A stretch of 64,000 nucleotides of DNA from Candidatus Zixiibacteriota bacterium (lineage in GTDB: Bacteria; Desulfobacterota; Binatia; UBA9968): NCBI GenBank assembly GCA_035574315.1, contig DATLYW010000021.1, positions 1 to 64,000 on the forward strand, given 5' to 3'. This document shows positions 17,216 through 24,458 of this stretch, piece by piece (positions within the stretch are counted from its first letter, which is position 1; each line of letters opens with the position of its first letter). Both the position numbers and the translations under genes were made by a program. Below the pieces are notes generated by a model, which was not told where the DNA came from, searched no databases, and was given only the letters and a program-made list of their open reading frames with translations.

Positions 17216-17644
17216 TCACTGCGGCTCCCCGGCTCCCTGTGCTCGCGGCGTTCTGCGCCGCGCGTAGAGCCTTTTCGCTGCGAGCATTTTCTGGATCCGT
17301 TGCGAGCGGCTCGAACGCGGATCGAAGTCCGAGCCGGCAAGATCAGCGCTCGAAGGAAAATTCTCGTCGAAGAAGCGAACGAGATCGCGGTTGGCGAAGA
17401 GGAGTTTGAGCGTCCGGCCCGAAACGAGCTGATAGTGAGCCCGGAGAAGCCCGGCCTTCACCCACTGGCGCACCGTCAGGGGCGACACACCGAAAAGCTT
17501 CGCGACCCGCTTTGTGCTGCTCAGGGGAAAAAGAGAATGGTCAACGAGCGACGCCGAGACCGCCTTGGCGACGGCCTTTTCAATGGCCTTTTCAAGCTCT
17601 GCGAGCGACGCCGAGCTAAAGGGGGTTATCCCGTCCCTTTTCAC
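17216..17644 (-). CDS. HTH_17-type DNA-binding protein
   Basis: The 142-residue protein starts with a helical region (LAELEKAIEKAVAKAVSAS) and then carries STKRVAKLFGVSPLTVRQWVKAGLLRAHYQL, a MerR/excisionase-type recognition unit, followed by a wing-like RTLKLLFANRDLVRFFDENF. The tail is basic. It overlaps the upstream gene by 4 bp (ATGA) and is followed after 3 bp by a second HTH gene of the same type, so two winged-helix proteins are encoded back to back. They may be an excisionase and a transcription regulator. I cannot tell which is which. Confidence 0.65.
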   Translation of the reverse strand: MKRDGITPFSSASLAELEKAIEKAVAKAVSASLVDHSLFPLSSTKRVAKLFGVSPLTVRQWVKAGLLRAHYQLVSGRTLKLLFANRDLVRFFDENFPSSADLAGSDFDPRSSRSQRIQKMLAAKRLYARRRTPRAQGAGEPQ

Positions 17645-17907
17645 TGAATATTCCGCCTCGAACCCTGAAGTGCCGTCAGCGCGTCAATCAAAAGCACCAC
17701 CTTCGGCCCATAAGGCCGGCCATTCCTATCCACGGCCCGCCGCACCGGGATCTCGCCTCGATGGATCATCGCCGTGACCGTTTCGACCGCAAGCTCCAGG
17801 GCATCCGCCAGGGAATCGATCTCCTTGGGAAGGCGGAAGATGGCGAGGGGGTCGGGGAGGCGATGGCCGCAGTTCCGGCATTCTCGAGGGCGCGGGTTTC
17901 CTTTCAT
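17641..17907 (-). CDS. Small Cys-pair protein with possible HTH
   Basis: The 88-residue product has an N-terminal CRNCGHRLPDP segment, a possible zinc-knuckle half, then LADALELAVETVTAMIHRGEIPVRRAV, which reads like an excisionase-type helix-turn-helix with a short wing, and ends in a hydrophobic helix. The ATG overlaps the previous gene's TGA as ATGA, and its own end overlaps the next gene by 4 bp. No known family is recognised with confidence. Its place among HTH genes suggests DNA binding. Confidence 0.55.
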   Translation of the reverse strand: MKGNPRPRECRNCGHRLPDPLAIFRLPKEIDSLADALELAVETVTAMIHRGEIPVRRAVDRNGRPYGPKVVLLIDALTALQGSRRNIQ

Positions 17908-18194
17908 TGTGCCCCCCGGGTCCGCTCGGCGCAGTTGATCGCTTCGCCCGCCTCGATCCCCTCGATCTCGGTCCTGTACCTTCGCGCCAGCGCTGCGGCA
18001 TCCCGGGCGCAGAGAAAGAGCAGGCGCCGGCCGGCTCGGAGCTCGAGCCCCCTTTCCACCGCCGAGAACCAGGCGCGGCAAAACCCGCACCGGCCGACAG
18101 CGGGCCGGGAGATCAGCTTGATGCGTACCGCGGGCCGCCCACGCCGGACGGGCCTCGAACCCGCCCCCGGGGTCTCGGTGGTAATCTCTTTCAT
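17904..18194 (-). CDS. Small basic Cys-containing protein, unknown
   Basis: The 96-residue product is rich in Arg and contains CGFCRAWF near residue 36 and a third Cys in LLFLCARDAAALARRY, which together could bind a metal. The remainder is helical and ends EAINCAERTRGAQ. It is joined to both neighbours by 4-bp ATGA overlaps, so it is certainly in the same transcript as the primase-like gene two positions upstream. It resembles small zinc-ribbon-like proteins of phages in composition, but I recognise no family and assign no function. Confidence 0.5.
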   Translation of the reverse strand: MKEITTETPGAGSRPVRRGRPAVRIKLISRPAVGRCGFCRAWFSAVERGLELRAGRRLLFLCARDAAALARRYRTEIEGIEAGEAINCAERTRGAQ

Positions 18195-18649
18195 TGTATC
18201 CTCCTCAACTCCGCGATAACCCCGCAGGCCCGGAGCGCATCGAGCTTCTCGTCGATCAAGTCCTCCGCCCAGTGGGGCCGTCCGGCGTTTTCGGCGGCAA
18301 CGTAGGACGCGAGATCGGCAAGGGTGCACTCGACAAACCGCCGCGGGTCGAGAACTTTCGTCCAGGGGGTAAGAGCGATGGGGCCGGACGGGATCGGGCC
18401 GGACCGGACAACAACCAGGTCGAGCCGGGCGGGGCTAGCCAGGGCGTTTCGCTCTGCTGGACTACTGCTACCGGCCAGAGCTGGGGATTGGCTCAGCAAG
18501 GGAAGAATTTCTTCTTTGTGCTGGCGTATGGCCTGTTTTAACGCTTCCGTGAGGGCGCCGGCGGGGGCTCTGTACCGGAGCCGCCCAGCGTGCGGGACTA
18601 TCTCAATGCCCCGAGCTCGAAGCTCGGCCAGGATCGCCTGCGCAGTCAT
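18191..18649 (-). CDS. TubC N-terminal docking-like protein
   Basis: The 152-residue product begins with ILAELRARGIEIVPHAGRLRYRAPAGALTEALKQAIRQHKEEILPLL, a pattern resembling the TubC N-terminal docking domain, which in mobile elements is often encoded beside a primase-helicase. The middle is low complexity, rich in Ser, Pro and Ala, and the C-terminal third (about 100-150) is helical and acidic. It overlaps the primase-like gene by 4 bp. A role as replication partner or loader is suggested by that coupling only. Confidence 0.62.
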   Translation of the reverse strand: MTAQAILAELRARGIEIVPHAGRLRYRAPAGALTEALKQAIRQHKEEILPLLSQSPALAGSSSPAERNALASPARLDLVVVRSGPIPSGPIALTPWTKVLDPRRFVECTLADLASYVAAENAGRPHWAEDLIDEKLDALRACGVIAELRRIQ

Positions 18650-20715
18650 AGTTCCCCCTCCTCTTCGTCGAAATTCAAGACTCTTTTCTCTAGCCCCCCC
18701 TTTTCATCCGTTACAACGCTATTTCCATTGATTTTTCGCGTACTTACATCGCTTTTCGAAGTGTTACAAAACCCGACTTGTAACGGATCAAAAAGTGGTT
18801 CTAAGTTATTGATTTCACTAGGGTTTATATGATGTAACGGATCAGGGGGGGTGTATCTCGCGAAAGCGTCATCGAACTGCGAGCGCTCATAGCCACGCGC
18901 CAGCCCCTCGCCAGCCCGCAGGAGTTTCGGCGTTATCCCGACACCCCCGAGCAGGCGGGCGAGCTGGCGGGGGGTGATCGGTTTGCCGCTGCGCCACTCG
19001 GACCAGGGCCGGTCCTCGCGATTAGCAAGCGCTGAACAGATGTCAGCGCTGAAAAGCCGATCCGAACTGTTTTCTTCAAAAAGTACCCGCAAGTCTTCCA
19101 GGAGCTGAACGAGCGCCGAGCCGCCCCCTTCGTCCACGGTCCCTGATACCCGGATCGCGGCCGCCCGGGCGCGGTCGGGCCACTCCCCGCCCGCCAGCTC
19201 GGCGATGGCAAGCAGCGGACGCCAGTTGTCCGCCGCGCGGTCGTGGAGCGCCGCCGGAGCGTCCGGCCGCAGCGCGCGAAGCCGCTCGACGTTATCTAGC
19301 GCCCAGCGGGCGCTGCGGCGTCGGAGCGGCTCTGCGATCTTTGCTACTCCAGTCGAACGAAACCGATCTACCCGCTCCCCCGGAGCGCGACGCTTCAATC
19401 CTATCACGACCGACCGATCCTCGAGCGTCGCCGCGAGCCGTCCGATCGCCGCGATCGCTTTCGGGCACCAGGTCGAAAAAAGCTGCGGCTCGTGATCGTC
19501 GCCGACGCACCTTAGAACGAAAGCGGAGGCCCGGTGGTGGCCTGAGTTGATAATTCCCCGCAGCTCGTCTTTGTCCCCGAGAAAGGAGTCCGCCTCGTCG
19601 ATGAAGAGCGACGGCTTGAATTTTTCGATCGCGCGAAAGAGCGCCGGCCCCGTGATGTTCGACGACGGAAGCGCGCGCGGGGAAAGCATCGCGAGAATTT
19701 CGAGCAGCGTGGTTTTTCCACAGCGCTTCGTCGGACTCGTCAAAAAAAGATACGGCGAGACATCGAAAGCGTCCAGCGCCCACGCGTGGAGAACCCAGAG
19801 CGCCGCAGCGGCAGCCGCGTCGTCAGAGAGCACGACATAGCGCTTGATGAGTGTCATCAATAAGTCGAGCTGCTCGGCCGTGTCCACCGTGGACTCGACG
19901 GGTTCATCGTCAACAATGAGAGCTTTCTTCTCTGAACGCCCAACACCTCCGATCTTTTCCCTGCGCCAGGTTTCATACCAGGTTTTGTGTTGCTTCAGCG
20001 TCGGATGCTTGAGCGGAAGCCACTTTTCCCGCGAGAGGTCGTCGAGCGAGTGCGCGGCAAGATAGTCGTCGAGACCGACCTTCTGCGAGCCGGTCTGCGG
20101 CAGAACAACAACAAGCACTTTCGCCCCGCGGCTGTCGAGGAAGCGCGCGAGCGCGTACACGGCGCGCTGGAGATCGTCCCGCAGCCACACATCGGAATCG
20201 GGAACGATGCTCACTTCACGATCAACCAGGGGGATCGACTTCAAGTCTTCGATCCCTGTCCAGGTTCCGGCTTCGAGCCAGTTCCAGATCCCCGCGAACC
20301 CGACGGCATTCAGCCCCGCCTGGACCGCGGCCGCGGCTTTCTTCTCGCCCTCGACGAAAAAGAGCGGCTCCTTGATGTTCGAAATTTTTTCGAGAACGGA
20401 GGGAAGGATATAGAGATGATTGTCCGAGCCGGGCGGCTGGAAGTATTTAATCGTTCCGTTCGCCGTCTCGAGTGGGGGGAACAACTTGAATCGAGAAAAG
20501 CCCGGGACGTTGGGATACGGAAACTCGAGCACGGACTCCACGCGCGCGTAGAGTCCTGATTCGAAACCGGGGACATCGCGCGGGACCACGGAGCGCAGGT
20601 TCATCAGTCCGATCGTTGCATCGTCCAGTCCCGAGATTTTCAGGTCGGCATAGTGATCTTGGTGCAGCCGCGCGCGGACCCCATCGCTCGAGAGCCGCGG
20701 TGTTTCAGTTTTCAT
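18646..20715 (-). CDS. TOPRIM-like and DUF3631 P-loop replication protein (likely primase-helicase)
   Basis: The 689-residue protein is the largest in the element. Residues about 117-215 look like a DUF3854/TOPRIM-type domain (FFVEGEKKA around Glu122, then IVPDSDVW around Asp173). Residues about 280-445 match a DUF3631 P-loop ATPase with Walker A SPTKRCGKTT (327-336), Walker B LFIDEAD (370-376) and an arginine-containing VIGLKRR further on. The C-terminal region after 560 contains RLFSADICSALANRED and may bind DNA. Such proteins drive autonomous replication of satellites, plasmids and integrative elements. It overlaps both neighbours by 4 bp. Confidence 0.83.
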   Translation of the reverse strand: MKTETPRLSSDGVRARLHQDHYADLKISGLDDATIGLMNLRSVVPRDVPGFESGLYARVESVLEFPYPNVPGFSRFKLFPPLETANGTIKYFQPPGSDNHLYILPSVLEKISNIKEPLFFVEGEKKAAAAVQAGLNAVGFAGIWNWLEAGTWTGIEDLKSIPLVDREVSIVPDSDVWLRDDLQRAVYALARFLDSRGAKVLVVVLPQTGSQKVGLDDYLAAHSLDDLSREKWLPLKHPTLKQHKTWYETWRREKIGGVGRSEKKALIVDDEPVESTVDTAEQLDLLMTLIKRYVVLSDDAAAAAALWVLHAWALDAFDVSPYLFLTSPTKRCGKTTLLEILAMLSPRALPSSNITGPALFRAIEKFKPSLFIDEADSFLGDKDELRGIINSGHHRASAFVLRCVGDDHEPQLFSTWCPKAIAAIGRLAATLEDRSVVIGLKRRAPGERVDRFRSTGVAKIAEPLRRRSARWALDNVERLRALRPDAPAALHDRAADNWRPLLAIAELAGGEWPDRARAAAIRVSGTVDEGGGSALVQLLEDLRVLFEENSSDRLFSADICSALANREDRPWSEWRSGKPITPRQLARLLGGVGITPKLLRAGEGLARGYERSQFDDAFARYTPPDPLHHINPSEINNLEPLFDPLQVGFCNTSKSDVSTRKINGNSVVTDEKGGLEKRVLNFDEEEGEL

Positions 20716-21002
20716 CTTCTCCCCCGTCCCCGCCCGTCCCCGCTCGCGCTCGAAGTCGAAACGAGCTGCGCGTCTTCGATGTCAACCGCTGCCGCCGGCG
20801 GAATGCCCATGAGGAGCCGGCGAAGCTCCCCGGCGTCGATTCGAACCGTGCGCCCAATTTTTACGGCGGGCAGAACGCCTGTCCGAATAAACCGATAAAC
20901 CGTCCGCGGCTCGACTCTTAGGGCTTTTGCCACCTCATCCGGGCGCAGAAGTTCGATCTCGTTTTGTCGTGCGGTCGCAACCTCATCTGTGAACTTCATC
21001 AT
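20712..21002 (-). CDS. HTH_17-type regulator at the head of the replication operon
   Basis: The 96-residue protein contains LLRPDEVAKALRVEPRTVYRFIRTGVLPAVKIGRTVRIDAGELRRLL, a clear excisionase-family/MerR-type winged helix, with a short acidic and then Arg-rich tail. It is the first gene of the minus-strand operon and overlaps the primase-like gene by ATGA. ATG 21002 or 20999 could start it. It may activate or repress the operon or act as an excisionase. A terminator-like hairpin for the gene upstream lies about 70 bp before it. Confidence 0.75.
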   Translation of the reverse strand: MMKFTDEVATARQNEIELLRPDEVAKALRVEPRTVYRFIRTGVLPAVKIGRTVRIDAGELRRLLMGIPPAAAVDIEDAQLVSTSSASGDGRGRGRR

Positions 21003-21068
21003 GCATGTATTCTCTCAAACACAGAGCCTGCGATCGAGAGAAAACGCCCTGGGGCAAGGCGAAAAAAT

Positions 21069-21101
21069 TCCCACTTTTCTCGGAAACAGAGAAAAGTGGG
21101 A
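21069..21101 (-). terminator. Strong hairpin, likely terminator of the 21137-21964 gene
   Basis: A perfect 13-bp stem (TCCCACTTTTCTC with its complement) encloses a 7-nt loop. Read on the minus strand it is followed by ATTTTTT, the pattern of a rho-independent terminator, 36 bp after that gene's stop. On the plus strand the tract on the far side is not T-rich. Confidence 0.72.
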
Positions 21102-21107
21102 TGAGGC

Positions 21108-21173
21108 GGGGTCTCTTGGCCGGGAGATGGGGTCTCTTAGCCGGGAGATGGTATTGTTAAGGGTATCGTTAAG
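21108..21173. repeat. Two tandem repeats between replication operon and the unknown gene
   Basis: A 21-bp unit (GGGGTCTCTTGGCCGGGAGAT) is repeated at 21129-21149 with one change, and directly after it a 12-bp unit (GGTATTGTTAAG) is repeated at 21162-21173 with one change. They span the end of the 21137-21964 gene. Iteron-like spacing near a replication gene makes an origin role possible but unproven. Confidence 0.6.
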
Positions 21174-21964
21174 GGCGGAGGGTTCGCCGCCTCCTCGAGG
21201 ACGGCCGTGATCATGGCGCGCGACGAGTCAAATTTTGCGCGAAACCTTCGACAGCTCTCCTGGAGGGCCTCTTCATTTTTCGGCCCGTAGCCGCACCTTC
21301 GACAGCTCTCCTGGAGGGCCTCTTCCTTTTTCTGGAGGGCCTCTTCCTTTTCCGGCCCGTCGTCGCTGAAACAGACCAGTGTGATTCTATGAACCGCTTT
21401 CCAGTTGGGATTCCCTTGCTTCGCTTTAAACCAGTCCGCGAGGGTGCAGGCAAAAAACGTCTCTGTGTAATTTGTCCGTTTGGTTGGGGATCCGCATAGA
21501 TCGAGCGCTACGAGCGCCACTATAAAACTCTGCGGCTGCGGCTCCTTCGCCTCGATGAGGGCGCTAATTTCCTTTCTGGCACATCGGGCAAAATCGGCCC
21601 ACGTCGTTGTCGTGAGAGCATTGCTCAAAAGCCTGTTCGCTTCCGGGCGAAGCACAAAACCATACGGAGATTTTTGCAGCGCTCTCACCATGCCAGCGTA
21701 TCTCTTTAACTCGCGCTTCGGTTTTTCCTTCTCGACCAGGTCCCGCATCCACAATTTTGTCATCCAGGCGCAAATTGCGCGCCGGATGATCCAGGCGGTG
21801 CCATGGTCGAGGAGCCCAAGAGTCGCGAGGTCGCGCAAAGCCTTATAAACAACGCCGGGCTCTCCGCATGTTTCAAAGACGGTCTCAGCCCAAAGGACAT
21901 CGAACGCCATCGGCGTTAAGCCGCCGGGCCGCAGGGCGCGAGTTGTTCCGCTTCTCATTCCCAC
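21137..21964 (-). CDS. Unknown protein of the integrated element, with internal repeats
   Basis: The 275-residue product is mostly helical and basic in its first 150 residues (for example VYKALRDLATLGLLDHGTAWIIRRAI, which might be a winged-helix replication-initiator-like segment). Near residues 205-245 the sequence EEALQ is repeated four times, with EEALQESCRR present twice, encoded by near-identical DNA (21246-21334). The tail LTIPLTIPSPG is also repetitive. It lies between the replication operon and a divergent XRE-like gene. It could be a replication initiator or a cargo protein; I recognise no family. Confidence 0.6.
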   Translation of the reverse strand: MGMRSGTTRALRPGGLTPMAFDVLWAETVFETCGEPGVVYKALRDLATLGLLDHGTAWIIRRAICAWMTKLWMRDLVEKEKPKRELKRYAGMVRALQKSPYGFVLRPEANRLLSNALTTTTWADFARCARKEISALIEAKEPQPQSFIVALVALDLCGSPTKRTNYTETFFACTLADWFKAKQGNPNWKAVHRITLVCFSDDGPEKEEALQKKEEALQESCRRCGYGPKNEEALQESCRRFRAKFDSSRAMITAVLEEAANPPPLTIPLTIPSPG

Positions 21965-22126
21965 ACCTCCGTCACTGTTTGCGCCCGCTCTGCCTTCGGT
22001 GCCTCCGCCTCCTCATCGGCGTCGAGCAGCTCGGCGCGAATCCCGCTCTGCTCCGAACCGCGCTTGGTTTTCAGTACGAACCACCCCGATTTTTACCGCA
22101 ATGCCACCCCAGGGTCAAGAAAATTG

Positions 22127-22155
22127 TTGACGAGCGTTGTTGCACGTGATACATG
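22127..22155 (+). promoter_or_regulatory. Promoter and imperfect operator for the rightward regulator gene
   Basis: TTGACG (22127-22132), 17 bp, then TACATG (22150-22155). An imperfect inverted repeat, GTTGCACGTG against TACATGTAAC (7 of 10 pairs), covers the -10 region and suits control by the XRE-like protein encoded 10 bp downstream. Confidence 0.5.
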
Positions 22156-22165
22156 TAACCCGACG

Positions 22166-22357
22166 ATGATCTCCATCGACGTCAAGAAGCTTCGCGCGGC
22201 GCTCGGTCTCACGCAGCACCAGCTCGCCGCGCGGATTCGTTGTCATCGGTCGAGCGTCGCACGCTGGGAAATCGGCCTTGCGCGGCCGCATCGGTTCTAC
22301 GCCGAGCGGCTCCAGGAGCTGCGCGCCCGCCATGCGCGGAGGAGAAAGAAAAACTAG
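22166..22357 (+). CDS. Small XRE-like helix-turn-helix protein
   Basis: The 63-residue protein is almost entirely a DNA-binding domain: KLRAALGLTQHQLAARIRCHRSSVARWEIGLARP, followed by helical RFYAERLQELRARHARRRKKN. The start is ATG 22166; an upstream in-frame extension to 22064 runs through the promoter and is rejected. The gene is divergent from the 21137-21964 gene and opens the plus-strand module. Two XRE-type proteins, one in each direction, could form a CI/Cro-like switch, which is inference. Confidence 0.8.
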   Translation: MISIDVKKLRAALGLTQHQLAARIRCHRSSVARWEIGLARPHRFYAERLQELRARHARRRKKN

Positions 22358-22501
22358 AAGAACACTTCGCCACCCCTTCCCGCCGACTCCGCGCCCCGCC
22401 CACCGCTACTCGTTATGCCTTAATCTATATCGCCTGATCGCATCGCGCGCCCGCCCGCGCGGGCCGCCGGGGCTTCCTCCGCCGGCGCTGCTTTGCGCTT
22501 C

Positions 22502-22527
22502 GTTTTTGCGCATCGTTTTTGCGCATC
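22502..22527 (+). repeat. 13-bp tandem repeat upstream of the 22542 gene
   Basis: GTTTTTGCGCATC occurs twice in direct succession, preceded by a degenerate third copy (TTTGCGCTTC). It lies 14 bp before the start codon, so it may be a regulatory binding site. Confidence 0.5.
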
Positions 22528-22541
22528 CAACAGGGGGGAAA

Positions 22542-22880
22542 ATGAAGAAGCTAAAACCGGAAACAAAATCGGAAACAAAAGTTGACGTTGTGCGTGAAAT
22601 CATCAACGCAGTCGACGACTGGTTTGCCGTTTCGTCCGTGTACCTGATTCATATGGGCTCGGGGTCGGGGCCGGACGAGGCGCTCCTCGGCGACGCCGCG
22701 GCCGATCCGTTTGCGAGCTGGCGGAAAAAGCTTTTTCCTGACGGCTCCCCCGACGACGCGCCGCTCCTGGAGCGGCAAACCGGCTTTGCCGTGGGTTTTA
22801 TCGCGGGGCTTCGCGCGGCCGGCCTGGACCGCGGGCAGATTTTCAAGCGCGCGCGGGGGATCGCACGCAATGCCTGGTGA
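22542..22880 (+). CDS. Small acidic protein of unknown function
   Basis: The 112-residue product starts at ATG 22542 after a strong AGGGGGGAA site. A charged N-terminus (KKLKPETKSETK) precedes an amphipathic helix (VVREIINAVDDWFAVSSVYLI), an acidic middle and a helical C-terminus (FAVGFIAGLRAAGLDRGQIFKRARGIA). No motif is recognised. The last 11 bases overlap the next gene, which encodes an integrase-like core-binding domain, so the two products are likely co-regulated. It could be a partner or anti-recombinase, but nothing in the sequence proves it. Confidence 0.6.
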   Translation: MKKLKPETKSETKVDVVREIINAVDDWFAVSSVYLIHMGSGSGPDEALLGDAAADPFASWRKKLFPDGSPDDAPLLERQTGFAVGFIAGLRAAGLDRGQIFKRARGIARNAW

Positions 22881-23481
22881 GCGTTCGCTTGCCGAACTCG
22901 CCGGCGCGTTCCAGCGATACCTTCTCGAGCAGGGGAGGAGCGTCGTTGTCATACGCCGGATGATGTCCGTTGTGCGGCGCTTCGTGATTTACGCCGGCCA
23001 TGAGCCGATCGAGCAGATCTCCGATCGACAGGTCGAAGGCTTTATCCGCAGCGCCGCCGGCGGCCGGCGCGGGCAGGTCGCGCGGGACCTCGGCGCCTTT
23101 CTTCGCTTCGCCGCCGAGCGCCGCGACGTTCCCGCCGAGATGGCGCCGCTTGTGCCCCCCTCTGCCCCCGCCCGCGCGGAGCGTGACCGGCTCGCCCCGC
23201 TCCGGCAAAAATTGACCTTCGATCGGTTCGCCCGGGAGAAAGAAGCCGCCGACGAACTTATCGCCCGGCTCGCGCACAGGGTGATTGATCACTTTTTGTA
23301 TTTCCGCCGCCGCATCGCCGGCGAGCCAGACGACCTTGATGAGATCTATCGCCTCGCCGACGAGGCGGCCGAGATCATCCACGCGAACCTTCAAACCTTC
23401 ATGCGCCTGCAGGGCGCCGGAGGACTGAACGTTCACGCGGTCCTGGATGCGCCTGCAGGGCGCCGGAGGACTGAACGATGA
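22870..23481 (+). CDS. Stand-alone integrase core-binding (SAM-like) domain protein
   Basis: Residues about 5-80 of this 203-residue protein resemble the N-terminal core-binding domain of tyrosine recombinases: AFQRYLLEQGRSVVVIRRMMSVVRRFVIYAG, then DRQVEGFIRSAAGGRRGQVARDLGAFLRFAAE. No catalytic domain follows; instead there is a Pro-rich linker (VPPSAPARAE) and a second helical region (residues about 120-190). Its stop overlaps the start of a complete recombinase gene (ATGA). It might occupy recombination core sites, bridge recombinases, or dampen them. The extreme C-terminus (VHAVLDAPAGRRRTER) was created by a 46-bp duplication. Confidence 0.68.
   Translation: MPGERSLAELAGAFQRYLLEQGRSVVVIRRMMSVVRRFVIYAGHEPIEQISDRQVEGFIRSAAGGRRGQVARDLGAFLRFAAERRDVPAEMAPLVPPSAPARAERDRLAPLRQKLTFDRFAREKEAADELIARLAHRVIDHFLYFRRRIAGEPDDLDEIYRLADEAAEIIHANLQTFMRLQGAGGLNVHAVLDAPAGRRRTER
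23401..23477 (+). repeat. 31-bp perfect direct repeat with 46-bp period
   Basis: The 31 bases at 23401-23431 recur exactly at 23447-23477, separated by 15 bp. Because 46 is not a multiple of three, the second copy is read in a shifted frame and supplies the stop codon of the core-binding-domain gene. Confidence 0.95.
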
Positions 23482-24458
23482 CGAAACCGATTGCTACCGA
23501 TGCCCTGGGCCCCATGAGGGCCGGCGGCGGGCCGCAAGCGGCGCTTCTTATAAAGCGCTTCGCCGACTACCTCCGTTTCATCAAAAACCGCTCGCCGAAC
23601 ACGGTCGCTGCCTACGCCACGGACGTGCGTCTGCTTTACGAGAAAGTTTTGAAACCGGCCGGTCTGGAATGGGCCGACCTCACCGAACCGCTGGCGGTCG
23701 ACTACCTCAAAGACCTTCGAACCACAGTCAAGCCCGCATCGGTCGCCCGTAAGCTTTACGTTTTCCGCTACTTCTTCAGGTTTCTTCTTCGCCAGGGCGC
23801 GGCCGTCTCCAACCCCTTTGGCGAGGTTGAGTTCAGAAAGCTCCACCGCCCGATCCCGACAATCCTGAGCATCGATGAGACAAACCGCCTCCTGTCGCGG
23901 GTCCGGGAGCCCATCCCGGCGATGATCGGGCTGCCGCTCAAGCGAGTTTACTTGACGCTACGAGACCGGGCGATGCTTGAAACTCTTTATTCCGCCGCCT
24001 TGCGGGTAAGCGAGCTCTGTAACCTCGACTGGGAGGATATCGACCTTCGGGCGCACCAGCTCCGGGTCCTAGGCAAAGGCGGCAGGGAGCGGATTTGCCC
24101 GCTCGGCGAACGCGCCCTGCTGGCGCTCGCCGAATATGCCCGCGCATACGAGAACGTGCTCGGGAGAAAGCCCGAAGGGCCGCAACCGGTGTTTGTCTCC
24201 AATGTTTACCGCCGGCTCGCAACCCGCTCTGTCAACCGGATGATCCTGAAGTGGCTGGAGCTCACCGGCATCAAGAAGCGAATCACCCCGCACACCTTCC
24301 GCCACTCAGCGGCCACGCACATGCTCGAAAATGGCGCGGACCTCCGGGCGGTCCAGGCTCTGCTCGGCCATGCCAGTATCGCAACCACCCAGATTTACAC
24401 CCACGTCGGAACCCGCCGGTTAAAGGCCGTTCACGCTGTCACGCACCCGCGATCATGA
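23478..24458 (+). CDS. Second tyrosine recombinase, XerC/XerD-like
   Basis: The 326-residue enzyme has a SAM-like N-terminal domain (IKRFADYLRFIKNRSPNTVAAYATDVRLLYE, about residues 25-105) and a complete catalytic domain: Arg176 in ALRVSELCNL, Lys200 in LGKGGRERICPL, His272 and Arg275 in PHTFRHSAATHML, His298 in LLGHASIATTQIY and Tyr307. Length and spacing are closer to XerC/D than to the integrase at the other end of the element. It may resolve element dimers, act in an inversion, or be a second integrase. It is translationally coupled to the upstream core-binding-domain gene. Confidence 0.93.
   Translation: MTKPIATDALGPMRAGGGPQAALLIKRFADYLRFIKNRSPNTVAAYATDVRLLYEKVLKPAGLEWADLTEPLAVDYLKDLRTTVKPASVARKLYVFRYFFRFLLRQGAAVSNPFGEVEFRKLHRPIPTILSIDETNRLLSRVREPIPAMIGLPLKRVYLTLRDRAMLETLYSAALRVSELCNLDWEDIDLRAHQLRVLGKGGRERICPLGERALLALAEYARAYENVLGRKPEGPQPVFVSNVYRRLATRSVNRMILKWLELTGIKKRITPHTFRHSAATHMLENGADLRAVQALLGHASIATTQIYTHVGTRRLKAVHAVTHPRS

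Noticed and set aside
22870-24458. A RIT-type (recombinase in trio) element
   Set aside because: Only one complete recombinase and one core-binding-domain protein are adjacent here; the third member is absent and the partner lacks catalytic residues.
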